A program made the position numbers and the translations under genes. Below are positions 9,536 to 21,574 of a DNA stretch of 64,000 nucleotides, piece after piece. The DNA is taken from contig CP136063.1 in NCBI GenBank assembly GCA_032622095.1, positions 61,639,897-61,703,896 of the forward strand. Reading direction: 5' to 3'. The first letter of the stretch is position 1. Each line of letters starts with the position of its first letter. The stretch comes from Siphonodentalium dalli. Lineage: Eukaryota; Mollusca; Scaphopoda; Gadilida; Siphonodentaliidae. The notes under the pieces were generated by a model, which was not told where the DNA came from, did not search any database, and saw nothing but the letters and a program-made list of their open reading frames with translations.

Positions 9536-10136
9536 CAGGGGGGGGGGGGGGGGTGGGGGGGGGGGGGTGAAAAAATTTCTTCCGGCACGTATGCCGGGGT
9601 GGGTGGGTGGTCAAAGCCACCAACAAGCAATTTTTTTTCCGCAACTAAAAAAAAAAATTCCTGCTTGTTTTTAGTGTTTTGGCAATGAGTTGGGCTTCAA
9701 AACCACTTTGAATCAGTTTGAATGAGAGAAATAATGTAATTCTAACTGGTAAACTGACTGCAGGCAGTTATCGTGTTGTATTTTGTTGCACATTTTGAAA
9801 TCCAAGATGGCCACTGGCAGCCATGTTTTTTTGGCCGAATGACCTCAAAATTACTCATTCCTATTTACATGTCCATGTTAACATCCATGATAAATAGTAT
9901 GCACAGAAATTCATATGCAGCTGTTTACAGTGAATTTCCCCCCCGCAAATCTCTGTTTTAGTGTTAAAAGGGGGGGGGTGGGGGTCAACAAATGGGTCGG
10001 AAAAAAAACTGCCGAAAACGGAAAAAAATTTGGCGGTGGGGGTGGGTGGGTACAAAAAAATGATCGAAAGGGAAAAAATAGCCATACGTGCCTGAAATTT
10101 TTTGTCCGACCCCCCCCCCCCCCCCCCCCCCCCCCT
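9536..10136. mobile_element. Non-autonomous hAT-like element (MITE) with poly-G/poly-C ends
   Basis: Begins CAGGGG and ends CCCCT(G), flanked on both sides by GGATTCAG (9528-9535 and 10137-10144). Copies 2 and 3 keep the uninterrupted site at 35611 and 47517. Inside the G run the two ends stay complementary (AAAAAATTTC ... GGCACGTATG), giving terminal inverted repeats of about 60 bp. An 8-bp target duplication and a CAG...CTG end fit the hAT superfamily; one base of ambiguity leaves 7 bp possible. No transposase is encoded. Confidence 0.85.
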
Positions 10137-10379
10137 GGATTCAGATGCAATTTCAGAATGGTCGATCTATAAATATCACTGAAGAAACAAATTTTCCTTC
10201 CTACAAGTAGAAAATATAGTATATATGTGAATATATGTTAATAGTAATAGTCTACGGGCGATGATGTGCCATTATTCGTCAAATGTCTGATTTGTTGAAG
10301 TGCTCTTCTGAAGAAAAAACATTACTCGCCAATAGTTGTGTAACCGCGGGCGATTCCATGAAGTCGGTGTCTAGTGGGT

Positions 10380-10495
10380 GTGGATCTCCGGGTGGTTGTA
10401 TCTCCGAGTTATGGCAGCCTCTGGTGGTCTAGGAGGTGTGATTCTCCAGGGTGGCTGTACCTCCGAGTTATGGCAGCCTCTGGTGGTCCAGAATT
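10380..10495. repeat. Two tandem units of about 60 bp
   Basis: The phrase TCCGAGTTATGGCAGCCTCT followed by GGTGGTC occurs twice. Copy 2 has the same pair at 35847-35962, while copy 3 has a single unit near 47761-47820. Confidence 0.7.
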
Positions 10496-10634
10496 GGCAA
10501 CACAAGCTGCGATATTACAGTTTATTCACAGATGAAATATTCACACATGGAGCCGCCTAGGACTAGTCAAAGAATCACCCTTTACAACAAACATGGATAT
10601 GATAATCTGGTGATAAATTGGTGACACGGTGCCT

Positions 10635-11285
10635 TTGTTGTCATTTTGCCGGGCAGAATCTGGGGAACATTATATCCTAAATTCGATGAAATCCGTTTTG
10701 GGGGAAACATTGTACTGTTCTTTGAAATTTATTTATGACTTTTTGCTGTTCCTTATTAGTCCAGTCAATCAGTTGGAAAGAAACCCCCAACTAAACAAAT
10801 TGCTATCCAATGTTGTTTTTTGGTGTGTTTGAATGCGACTCTACCATGTACTAACATCGCCAAAATACCCACGAATCCCAGGGTGGGAAAGTCAATTAAA
10901 AATGGTGAAAATTGTAATTTTGTAGTTGAGACTCGGATTTTAAATGAAGCTATATCAAATCGGTAAAAAGCTGCTTTTTGTGTTATTTTGTCGTGAAGAA
11001 TCTGGGAAACAGTATATCCACAAAAAACCCGCTGTGGGGAACATTTTCTACAGATCTTTGAAATAGGATCCTATTTCTGGCTGTTTTGTGTCAGTTTTAT
11101 AGTTCCTTATTAGTCCATTCAAACTGATGGAAAGAAGCGCACAACCGTGAAGAAATTTTCTATGCAAAGACTTTTGGCGTTTTTGAGTGAGGCTATACTT
11201 ATATTATACCATATACCAAATTCCCCATGAATTCCAGGATGTTTTGGGTCAAAAGACAGGAATGGTGAAAATTTACAAACAATAT
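10635..11285. repeat. Two diverged tandem units of about 340 bp
   Basis: Both halves run through the same phrases: AGAATCTGGG(G/A)AAC, CTTTGAAAT, TTCCTTATTAGTCCA, ACCATGTA/ACCATATA, CCA(C/T)GAATTCC(A)GG and AATGGTGAAAATT. Copy 2 has the same at 36130-36810. No coding potential seen. Confidence 0.65.
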
Positions 11286-11296
11286 TTAAGTTCAAC

Positions 11297-11510
11297 CATG
11301 GGCGTAGCCAGCATTTTTAAAAGGCGGGTTCGAGTATTAACTTGAGGGGCACAGGATCTGGAGCATATTTGATCATTATTTGTGTAATATCTGCGCGTAT
11401 ATCAGAGAGGTAATAAAATTTAACATTTAATTTTACTGGGTTTTTTTAAAGAACATTATTAAACACACATATTCTAGACGTTCTCAAACTATTATGGTGT
11501 CTATATCCGA
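11297..11510. mobile_element. Left remnant of the CATGGGCGTAGCCAGC-ended element
   Basis: Starts CATGGGCGTAGCCAGC after AGTTCAAC (11289-11296), as the complete copy at 36819-38133 does, but breaks off at about 11510 just inside the right target duplication. The right two thirds have been deleted in copy 1. Confidence 0.75.
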
Positions 11511-11745
11511 TCAACAGATGGAATGATACTGTTAAGTATATTTAGCTTTCATCTAGCTTTCATCTGTGAAAACTGCAAATAGTTGGAGATTAGGTTTGTT
11601 CAGACTTCAGAAGTTCAATCAATTCAAGTGGTATTACACAATACAGTACAGGAACAATGGCAATTTGATAAAATCCACCTGGTCATCAGGTGGGATCTCA
11701 TAAGACCAAATGAATAATTAATATTGTTTCTGCACTATATTATTA

Positions 11746-14700
11746 TACTTTCATTTCCTCCAATATCATGAAGAGTTACAAACATATATACAGGCTAAAC
11801 ATATACATAAAGGTTCTGGATGTATAGATATACACATAACAATATTCTATATACACGTCAAATAACTTATACACGGTATGTGAACGAGGGAAAAATTATA
11901 ATGTGACACAAAGGTATATTTCCAATTAATATGGGCACTAGTACCAAAGTGCGCATTATGTGACTTGTGCTAAAGTTACAAGTAATTAATAATAATATTG
12001 AAAGAAGGTATTTGTCATTTTGTTAAAATGTTCACAGTATGTATCGACTGGTGTGATGAGCAAACTACTAGCCTGGTTCGATGTGATAAAATTTCCAAAT
12101 ATTCGCAGTCACTCTGACAAAAAAGATGACAAGATCCCTCCAATCCGAGTCAACTGGAATATCGGATGGGTGATGACCAAGGAAGCAGGCCAGTAGCTCA
12201 TCCTTTTCCAGTCCGTCTACATGCAGGGAGGCCTCAATCCCAAACTGGTCAAGAAAATCCTGTCATACACAGTTCCGTAATTCAGCAAGGAAGATACAAT
12301 CAATAAATATGTGCATAATAAGACATTGGTATGGCATGCCACACTTTAAACAAATGCCACTATCGTGATATGCTGTATGTGCGAGCAAGCGAGCTACCAG
12401 TAAGAAAGTGAATTTTTCCTTTGGGTAGTCCCTGCATGTTACCCATAAAGGAGATATGCAAAGCGATGGATGTGCAGTGGCAAATACTGATAATTTCGGG
12501 TCAGTAGTCACAGAAGATATCCAAAAAATCCTTTCAAATTCTGATATTTGAGTCTGCACCAAGTTTTTCCACACAGATTTGGAAGGGAATAAGCCAGATA
12601 TTTCAAAGTTATATACATGCTCTAAAAGAGAGAAGTTAGCTAAGATATGGTATATGTCAGACATATGTGAGTGTAGCTCTTGACGGCCAAAAAGGTGCTC
12701 GTATAATCTGAAAACGAATATGCGTTTTGCAGCTTTGTCTGATGACAATCTACAGAGCGACCCGAACAGAGATAGCTTTTTCCTCTCGATGATGCTAGCA
12801 ACAGAGCTAAGACCCATAAGACCCTGTGTTATCACCGTTCGCGTCGCTCTGGGTAAACCCTGCATGTTTTTCAGGCACATGCGGTGTACTCTTTCTAATT
12901 TCATCATATCGGACTGTGACAAGCATCGTAACATCTCAGAACCGTACAAGCCACAACTTAATACAATAGAATTATATATTTTCAAGCAACTGAAAGGAGT
13001 TATACACCAGGATATATGCCTGCTTTGGTAAGAGAGAAATAACTACGCCGTATTTTATCACAAAGGTGATCTATCATATGTGAACTTTGTTTGTATTTAG
13101 CAAGAGGTATTCCAAGGTGGATTGCAGAATCAACTTCCCTCAAATTTGTAGAGTATTCGCAAAATGACCATGTACGGTTACATTTTTCAAATTCATGTTT
13201 TGTTTCATTAAATACAAGGATAACAGTTTTTGTAGGGTTATACTTAAATCTCCAAAACTGACTGTACCGGAAACATATACGTATCAAGTTCGATATGCCT
13301 TCCTTAGTAAGAGAGAGGAGCATCATGTCATCTGCTTGAGTTATGGCTGAACAGTTAATACCTTGAATTTGAAGGCCATAGTATTGATTTTCTAATTCCT
13401 GGAGTAGGTCATCGATATATAACATATATAGCAACGGAGACAATATACCACCTTGTCTTGTTCCCTGATGCACAGTGAACCATCTGGAGGTGAGATGATC
13501 GAACCTGACACAACATTCTATATTGTAAGCAGTGAGCGAATAATTTGCCCAATTTTTCCAGTGATACCTCTTTTGTGGAGTTTGTATAACAGACAATTTA
13601 TCCAAACGCAATCAAATGCTTTCTGAGTATCGAGTAGGCACACAAACAACTTATTGCCACGGTCTTTGGTGAAGGAGATACATTCTTGAACGAGGTAAGA
13701 CGTCATCATACAGCTAACCTCTATCTGAAACCCGTGTTGCAGAGGACTAACCGCGATTAAGTGCGGAGTATTTGTCTGTAGGCGGGTAAGTATGACCTTT
13801 TCAAATAATTTATATATAGCCGGTAGTATGGTTATTGCACGATAATTATCAAAGTTATCTTTGGATTTGGTTCCGCCTTTGTGTAGGGTAATCATCACAC
13901 CTCGTTTGGCCGCTGAAGGGATATGAACCAGGCTGAACATGTGTGTGGACATATAAGCTAAGCATTTAGATAATTGGCATCCACCGTAAATGAAGTGTTC
14001 GTTCACAATTGCATCATAACCTGGAGCTTTGCCAACGTTCAATGACGGTAATAGCCGCTCTAATTCATCGGCTACAACGGGGTAAGTTAGCAAGTTATCA
14101 ATTGTGGACAATTCGGGAGTACATGAAGTATTATATACATAATCGTTAACATGTGCATAATGGTCATCGTCGAAGGTTGTACATTGTAGTGGTGAATACA
14201 ATTCTTCGAAATATAAAGCAGAAGCAGCTGAAATTTCGTTAGCACCTCGATAAGTCTTCCCATCATAATTGAAGAATGGAGGGGTTAGTCGGTTGCGATC
14301 GCGGCGTTTCGCATTGAATAACTTGAAAAAAGTTTCATGATCCAATTCCGCATTTCTATCTATTTCTGCGTGGATTTCGCTCAGATAAGATTCAGATAGC
14401 TTCCGATATTCACGTCTGAAATCCCGCTTGGCAAGTTTGTATTCTAAGTAAGAATTATTATGATCCCCTCTAGGACGACCACTTGTTATCCATATATTCC
14501 GCAATTCTTCCATCTTGTGATGGAGGGACTCGAGGTGCTCGTTCCAGAATGGCTTCAAATGAGAAACGTAGACACCCTTTGGGATAACAGTACGGCTGGC
14601 ATAAACAAGTGCATCAACTACTTCGATATAGAACGTGTCCAACGACTGTGCATCCTTTATTTCGAATGTCGGTAACATTGTTGTTAAAGCATCTTCAAAC

Positions 14701-15687
14701 CTTTTATGCAAGTCTGAATTTGACTTGAGTAATTTCCACTTGAATTTGATAGATTGCAATGATGTGTCAGTTACTGAACACGAGGAAAGTAAAGGTAAAT
14801 TCAACGACATTCGGATAGGCCTGTGGTTGGACACGTTTAACGAATCATCATCATATATACACGATTCTCTAATTAAATGCTTATCATCATTATGCAACAG
14901 GAAATGGTCAATATTTGTGCCGGAAGCGTTATAGACATCAGATGATGGCACAAACGTTGTAATTACACTGTGCCTGTGATATTCTTCAATAACAGAGAAC
15001 ATTTTAAATTTCTCTACAAACCGACTAAATCTGAGGTTTCTTGCATCCGATTTGTTCAAGTTACCGTTAAAGTCACCCATGAGAATCACATTACCCAGTA
15101 AGTTGAAAGAGTATATGCAGTCACCTATTTTGGATATGTACTCGTCATATAATTCGACGGATACGTTTGTGGATGGAAGATAAACTTGAAGAATATACAG
15201 AAAGACCTTATCTGAAACACGGTATTGGATACCAGCAATGCGATCATCATCGATGTCTAAAACAGACACTCGATCGATCAGGCGATTTGACCACAATATT
15301 GACACACCACCTTTCGGACGACCAGGATCACGAGGTCCTGAACCACGCTGACTAAAATCACATACAGTGTGATTCACATAACATGGAAAGAGTGACTTCA
15401 TAAGATGACTTTCTCGCTCGTCAAGCCAGTGTTCACTGACACCTACTATGTCTATTGATTGGTGAGATAGAAGATTGGACAAGTATGAAGCTGATGATTT
15501 TATCCCGGTGGCATTCCAGGACAATAGATTCATTGTAGAAAAATCACAACTACCCATGATTGGTGTTGAAAGAATGCAGTCAGTCATGCACGGATTGTAA
15601 CTTTACTCTCGGGCCGAATGTAGGATACGGCAAACAACATTCTTTGGCCAGAAATTACGTTCTTCGACGTGAACTGCATGATGTTCG
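11746..15687 (-). mobile_element. APE-type non-LTR retrotransposon (LINE), copy-1-specific
   Basis: Copy 2 has only about 80 bp between the matching flanks (38366 and 38446), so this 3.9-kb block entered copy 1 after the duplication. Only about 100 bp precede the endonuclease/RT frame, so no ORF1 is present and the copy is probably 5'-truncated. About 500 bp of 3' untranslated sequence follow, ending near an A+T-rich TAATAATATA tail. No clear target duplication was found. The clade is not assignable by eye. Confidence 0.8.
12263..15587 (-). pseudogene. LINE endonuclease/reverse transcriptase, broken by two frameshifts
   Basis: Piece 1 (15587-13518, 689 residues) holds the APE endonuclease: SWNATG (res 23-28), SEHW (51-54), GDFN (171-174), TNIDHFLL and SNHRPI (253-258). 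RT follows: APGYDAI, YRAITILPAIYKLFEK, LLDTQKAFDCVW (motif A). A 1-nt slip near 13530 moves into piece 2 (13611-13000) with GTRQGGILSPLLY and the catalytic QADD box. A second slip near 13007 moves into piece 3 (12985-12263), the C-terminal region ending in a CxxC...H...C knuckle. Endonuclease nicking and target-primed reverse transcription are the family's known activities. This copy cannot make the whole protein, but it is otherwise well preserved and so recent. Confidence 0.85.
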
Positions 15688-15835
15688 AAGCAGAATAAGC
15701 ATAATCCATTGAACCAAAAGATATCTGACAATAATGTATAAGCATTTCTAGACACATATCAAAATTTCCAAAGTTACTCTTTATAAACTTGATCAAATTG
15801 AACTCTCAGTAAATTTCAAAATACTGACTCCGAGA

Positions 15836-16060
15836 GCTCTAGATTCGCTCTCAATGCATTGGATTTTCAAAATATTTCCGGGGAGGCACCCCTCCAGAAC
15901 CTTCTCCCGGTCAGGCATTTGGTCTTCGGGATATGCCCTCGGCATACCATTGCGCGAAAACTGGTGCCCCAGAATCGCTCTCAATGCATTGTATATTCAA
16001 AAGATTTCCGGGGGACACACATCCTCACCTTTCCAAAGATACGGTACCAAATTTGTCCTT
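15836..16060. repeat. Duplicated GAATCGCTCTCAATGCATTG unit
   Basis: A phrase of about 45 bp (CGCTCTCAATGCATTG, then TTCAAAAnATTTCCGGGG) occurs twice, about 130 bp apart. The same pair is in copy 2 at 38600-38815. The overlapping short frames in three phases are translation of this repeat. Confidence 0.6.
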
Positions 16061-16162
16061 AACTTCTCATGACGTTATGGTTACTATATGGGATCTATAT
16101 TTTACTGATTGCAGATCAATGCTTTTGACTTAATATTTTGTACGATACGGTCTAAAACAGAC

Positions 16163-16388
16163 CATGACTAACGGGACAGAAAGCGGACATGATATTGTAT
16201 ATCTCTACGGGGGTGCATACATTTATGTTAACCGCTGGAAACAAACAACAACTGTTTTGTCTCAAATGATGACAAGTTAAAATCCTCACTCTATGTACTG
16301 ATACAGATATGGCACCACCTTCTGATTGTGAAAAAATAAACAAACAGTGGCGTGACTAACGGGACATCCAAAATCGTGACTAGCGGGA
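16163..16388 (+). repeat. Cluster of the GTGACTAACGGGAC motif, copy 1
   Basis: Near-identical 14-mers at 16163, 16351 and 16374, with two more at 18141 and 18167, all on the plus strand. Copy 2 has five (38923, 39108, 39132, 40377, 40403) and the right end of the window four (63109, 63276, 63463, 63488). Spacings are not multiples of three, so it is not a peptide repeat. Confidence 0.7.
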
Positions 16389-16589
16389 CTAAAAGTTTTC
16401 CCACTTTTGTATAGGAATTGCAGCTAGCAAGCTAGCAAATACTAGGAAGAAAACAATAATTTCGACTAAAACATTTTATAACATAAACTTTTAAAATCAA
16501 ACAATCTTGAATCTACTGTTGATAACTAAAACATGAGATTTAAAGGGGCAGTCAGTAGACTCAGTACACATACCTAAACTTAATTATCA

Positions 16590-17290
16590 AGCTATTTTTG
16601 TGTGAGGATCACAATCCACAACACTACAGTGTCAGTGTAGCAATTATTCGGTCAAGATATACATGTATACATTAATTACTTTGAATCTAAATGTTCGAAA
16701 CCTTTCATAACTTTTAAAACCCAGTGTGCTACCTACCAGAATGCAATGTCATCCCGAGATGACCAGTGTGTTGGTTGTCACATGGTTTATATTAGGGGAT
16801 TACCAAGGACAAACTTCATATGCCCAACCACCATAATCAAGTCCATCAAAGGATTAAGGTATCTGAACAGCGCACATGTACAGCATTGCTACTAATACCA
16901 GGTTGTATCTTCCTTGTTAAACCACTCCTAGTCAATCAGAAGATTTAGCCGTTCATCACACATTGGGCCAAACCAGACACACTACAGTCAGGCCTCAAAA
17001 TTAGCCATGGTAAAACGCATTGTCATAGAAAAAGCTGTAGAAGACAATTTAGTAAATCATGCAATTCTTAATAAACGCTGTAGAAGAAAAATGGCAATTT
17101 CAAGGGCTGCTGCACAATACATGAGTCCTGATTTGAAAAGTGGAATCAGTGTTATGGTAGCGAATGATTTTAAACCCGAAACAAATTTAAGAGAGAAAAT
17201 TCGATTCATATTACCCATAATCGAAGTTGACCAGAATTTTGGACTGGCATACTAATTTTGGTTCCATTCCGATGACCCAATATGAAATGA
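16590..17290. other. Non-coding spacer of copy 1
   Basis: The 82-codon frame at 17007-17255 is interrupted in copy 2 by GAA to TAA near 39786 and resembles no known family, so it is not called a gene. Nothing else recognised. Confidence 0.5.
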
Positions 17291-17985
17291 CGTTATAATT
17301 CAGAAACATCAAAACGATAAAGTTCTAAGTTAAAAGGGCCATAACTCTGGTAAAATTCATCGGACGAACCCCGTAATCAAAATTGACCTATCCTTGCACT
17401 GGTAAACTCCATACCAAATTTGGTCCCAATCCGATAACCCAAATTAAAGCTATAATCCAACAAGAGCATCGCTAGGGTGTGGCAAAATACGCCCTTTAGC
17501 CATTTCGAATTGTACTATCGCAAAATAAGATAATACTTTGAGCTTACATTTAAAGAAAATCTGATATACCCCTAATTTCAATGCCAAAATGTGGTCAAAT
17601 TCTAAGTCGAAAAATGGCCATAACTCATGTAAAAATAACTAGACAGAACCTATATTCAAACTTGGCGTGTAGATTTAGCTGGGAAATACACATACCAGCT
17701 TTGGTTCAGCTCAAATAATAAAAACTGGAGTTATCGGTCGGAAACCAAAATGTTATGAAATTGGTCAAATTCTAAGTCGAAAAAGGGCCGTAACTCATGT
17801 AAAAATAATTGGACATAACCCATATTCGAACTTGGCCTGTATCTTTAGCTGGGAAATACACATAACAACTTTGGTTCAGATCAAATAATCCAAACTGGAG
17901 TTATCAATCGGAAACCAAAAATGTTGACGGACGGACAGACAGACGGACGGACGGACAGACTGATAACATAATACGACCTTTTTTC
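17290..17985 (+). repeat. Tandem repeat family with AAGGGCCATAACTC core and GACG/GACA tail
   Basis: Units of about 120-180 bp begin (A)AAGGGCC(A/G)TAACTC, run through a TTTGGTTCA or TTTGGTCCC phrase and end AACTGGAGTTATC. At least three units are followed by a (GACG/GACA)n tract at 17925-17962. Copy 2 keeps only the first unit (40080-40215). This type of sequence is characteristic of molluscan genomes (general knowledge). Confidence 0.65.
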
Positions 17986-17999
17986 ATTGTTGGATGAAT

Positions 18000-19080
18000 G
18001 CGTACATACACACAAGAAGAGACAATGAGCATTTTACACATGTAGATGAAATTTTGCTTTTGTAATGAAACTAACAGCTATATCGGTAGACAATATTACT
18101 TTTTAGAAAAATAATTGGTTATTTTTTAAGCATTCAGAATCGTGACTAACGGGACAATTACGACCGTGTGACTAACGGAACAAATTTCAGAAGTCACTAT
18201 TCTCAAATTCTGTTTGGCATAATCCAATTTACATTAAAGGCACGTGAGGCCTTAATTGTCGAAAATATTCATATTTGTTCCAAACACTGTAAACAGAAAA
18301 ACATTAAAACGCATACAGTTTCGTTCATATATACCATGACCATCGCGTAAACAGCATGTTATCGTAAAGAACTGCTATATTTTAACTAAGCAAGAGCCTG
18401 ATTGTGTGACAGAAGACCGCACAATGATACTGGCTAATCACACACAAATGGCATAAACGCTCTTTATTAGTTCCATATCAGGAATTCACCAACAAAGAAC
18501 GCTCTTTATGTTTACCATCATAATATAAACAAACGCCAGAGTAGTAACTTTTTATGCTTTTGTTTACATAACAACGGACAAACATATGACAATAACATAC
18601 TGTTTATGCGATATTTCTTATTTGTATACGGACAAAGTCTCTAAAGTTTGATGTTCTTTCTGATTGTAGCGGTTTATTTTCACAGGATACCCACCACCAA
18701 GGTCAACCATACCTTTAATGTAGTAAATAGACTCCATATAGAGAGATAACTTATAGAGACTGAAAATAGATATCTCACTCATATGAAAGTTCTCACCCTT
18801 TTGTTGAAAAGAGGGGACAATTTTGTGACTAATGGAACTATCAACGTTAAAATTTATTGGTAACATTCAGCACATTATTAGTGAAATTAAACATTAAAGT
18901 AACATTACATAGCCACCATTATTATGAAAATATACCAGTATTACACAGAATAGCAATATTAACCTGGAAATACTAAATACTGGACGAGGGTTACCCCATA
19001 TGTAATTTTGGAACAAAAGAATTACCAAGAAAACATTTATTGAATTTTCACTCTTCAGTGACGAATGCTCTGTATAAATA
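18000..19080. other. Non-coding spacer shared by copies 1 and 2
   Basis: Matches 40230-41330. Holds two motif copies at 18141-18181 and no recognisable gene. Confidence 0.55.
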
Positions 19081-19279
19081 ATTGGATTTTTTTTATCTAC
19101 ATGTCTCTTTTTCGTGGAATTGCTCATTATATAGTTACCGGGGTATTAAATATTAGATCTGAATCGAAGACTCCTGTCCGGAAAATGCTTCTATCGATTA
19201 ATATTCATTTTATTTCGAATATTTTCTGGTCTAAAAAGTTGTTGTTGTTTAGCTAACCAACAATAGTGCTTACTGTTAA

Positions 19280-20216
19280 GGACTTTGCTAACCCAATGTT
19301 TTCCAAATTGGATGGAGTCAAAATAAAGGTTTATGTTCACTTTTGTTAGTAATCACAATAACCAAACACATGAATGCAACATTCTAAGAGTGTAACTCAT
19401 GGTGCAATATGTTAAAAATACTAAATGTGAAAGGTTTTTTAAATCTATTTTTTCGAACGCAAAAATCAATAAACACAAAGTCCACATCAAAGAAAAAAAT
19501 ATGGCAATGTATACTGGCCACTATGAAGAATGATGAACAATAAAATAATATTCATATTTATGAAGCATTCTTTGATAAAATTACTAGGAACCAATTGTTT
19601 ACAAATAATTGAGTATCTTGTCTGACATCGATTGTAGTGATGTAGCTGTTAAGTGTTAATATCTGTGGACAGTGGTGTGTTGTGAATCTCTTGACAAAAG
19701 AATTGTGCAACCCACTATCTTGGATACCCCATCGCCAAGAAACTAGGTCACCAATCAGCCTGAATCGGGATATAGTATTCTCATGGTTCAGCACTGGCTG
19801 GTCATAATCCCAGCAGGCTTGAGTGACACATCAAATTCAGTCCCCAAATAGCTTTTCTGAGCAATGAAATCTACCATTTGTAAACAACTGTTTCCAAGCC
19901 AAAACTCTTAATAAAACTGAAGAAATGTGAGTATATCTTTATTGTTCATCATTCTTCACAGTGTTCAGCACACATACCCATATGTTCTTTTTTTTTTAGA
20001 CAAGACCTTTGTGTTTGTTGAATTTGGGTTGGAAAAAATAGATTTTAAAAACGTCTATAAATTTCACATTTTGAATTTCTAACACAATCTACAATGAATT
20101 ATACTCTTTAAAAAGTTGCATCCATTGGTTTGGTTACGGTGATTAATAATAAAAATGAACATAAACCTTTATGTTGAACTCCATCAAATTTGGGGGGAAA
20201 TGGGTTAGCAAAGTCC
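19280..20216. mobile_element. TTAA-flanked element with GGACTTTGCTAACCCA inverted ends
   Basis: Flanked by TTAA at 19276-19279 and 20217-20220. The uninterrupted site is seen in the related member at 62509-63028, which reads ACTGTTAACATAGACC across it. Ends are inverted repeats over at least 200 bp (GGACTTTGCTAACCC, CCAAATTGGATGGAGT, AAAGGTTTATGTTCA and their complements). TTAA duplication points to piggyBac or Kolobok; no transposase is encoded. Confidence 0.75.
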
Positions 20217-20318
20217 TTAACAGAGACCATAAATTTTATGGTGTAATTTTGTCACAAATAAACATTAATTATACTCATTATCGCTTATAACTATGAATAA
20301 AATAATACAACCAATCAA

Positions 20319-20563
20319 GGATAGGATAGGATATTTTATTTCAATACACATACATATTACATAATAATGATAACAATTATAGATAATTCTGTCGTATATT
20401 GTGGGGGATGGCATAATCTGGCAAGACTGTCTTCCTGCCATCCCCAGTATGGTAAATATAGAAAGTAATAACTAATAGTAAGATGGCCTTGGGTGAGCCG
20501 TGCACATATTGTGTATATGTAATTTATGAGTTTAGGGCTTAGTTTAAGAGTGTGTGAAAATGG
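20319..20563 (-). mobile_element. LINE/SINE 3' fragment with (TATCC)n tail, copy-1-specific
   Basis: Flanked by ATCAA (20314-20318 and 20564-20568). Copy 2 shows the empty site at about 42483. On the minus strand it ends AATAAAATATCC followed by repeats of TATCC, a typical simple-repeat 3' tail of a retroposon. Source element not identified. Confidence 0.7.
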
Positions 20564-20925
20564 ATCAATCTGGGACAGTTGACGTTCGATACGTAGCCAT
20601 AGGAACAGCCTAATGCTGTCTATCGCTATATAGTATCACCCGAATGGCCTGTAAACAAATGGACAAATAAACGGGGCCAATAAAATATTCAAAATAAAAT
20701 TAATAATAATTGATAAAAGCCTTCCGGACAGGGGTCTTCAGTTCATATTTATTATTTTACATGTATACCCACTTAACTATATCAAAATTGTTATTTAAAG
20801 AGAACGGGACTATTTCTCTCTATAAGTACAAGCCCCAATCAACCCTGTCACTTGATCCTGTTATTCAGCTATTAAAAGGCATGTGCGTTGCAATATGGAT
20901 AAGAAACAAATATAAAGATATTATA

Positions 20926-21075
20926 CAATGTTGTGTACAGTATGTGTTTTTATTGTACGAATCCAGGTTGTGGTGAAAAGTCTTATAGGCCGAGACACTC
21001 CAGTGCCGAGTCCAATATGGCTTTTCACCACAACCTGGGCGAGTACAACAAAAACTCATACTGTACAAAACATTG
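20926..21075. mobile_element. 150-bp palindromic MITE with TA flanks, copy 1
   Basis: Two arms of about 58 bp are near-perfect inverted repeats (CAATGTTGTGTACAG ... CTGTACAAAACATTG; AGGTTGTGGTGAAAAGTC and its complement) around a 40-nt centre. It is bordered by TA on each side. Copy 2 has it at 42846-42996. Short antisense frames across it are palindrome artefacts. Tc1/mariner-like is a guess from the TA. Confidence 0.7.
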
Positions 21076-21574
21076 TATAATTACATTTTTATTATCCATC
21101 TGTATGTGTATCCAAATTTTGGGAATAAATCTTTTGTGGTTATTTTTGGTATTTGTCGGCACTTAATTTTGATCATCAGAAAGCATGATTTGCGAAAATA
21201 GAAGAAACGCAATGCGGAAGTGAAACGCCATCAGTGTTGCGCGCGCAACACAATTTCACCGATTCCTTTTGTAAAAGAGTTAATTCGTGACGTCGCGGAG
21301 TCCCAATAAAAAAGTGATATTGTACAGTCGGGAGTCCAATATTACTTTCGGGAGTCCAATATTACTGCCTGGAGTCCAATATGACTTTTTCCAGGACTAT
21401 CACGTGGCGGCTTTTGCCCAATCAGAAATGGTGTTAGTTAAGGGATGGATAATAATACTGCTTATTGATAAACTATGATTTTTAATTCATTCAAACATCA
21501 TAAAATCAACTCAAACTGAATATAAGATTCAAGAGTTCTAACACACAAACAAATTGAATGTGTTGAATACTATC

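Larger units (their letters stand above)
19080..20812. mobile_element. Long-TIR TTAA-family element, copy 1, carrying a nested insertion
   Basis: Left arm 19117-19222 and right arm 20685-20812 are inverted relatives (GAAGACTCCTGTCCGGAA ... TTATTTCGAATATT), matching the compact member at 62509-63028. Outer ends are eroded, so borders are approximate. Interior is filled by the 937-bp element at 19280-20216. Confidence 0.65.

Noticed and set aside
9911-10172. Frames rich in Pro/Gly across the poly-G/poly-C runs
   Set aside because: Homopolymer translation inside the hAT-like element.
16152-16343. 63-codon minus-strand frame also found at 63265-63456
   Set aside because: Conserved only because the DNA is duplicated; differences are scattered and copy 2 does not keep the frame.
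17007-17255. 82-codon frame starting MVKRIVIEKAVEDN
   Set aside because: Looks protein-like, but the copy-2 equivalent has an early stop and a frameshift, and no family is recognised.
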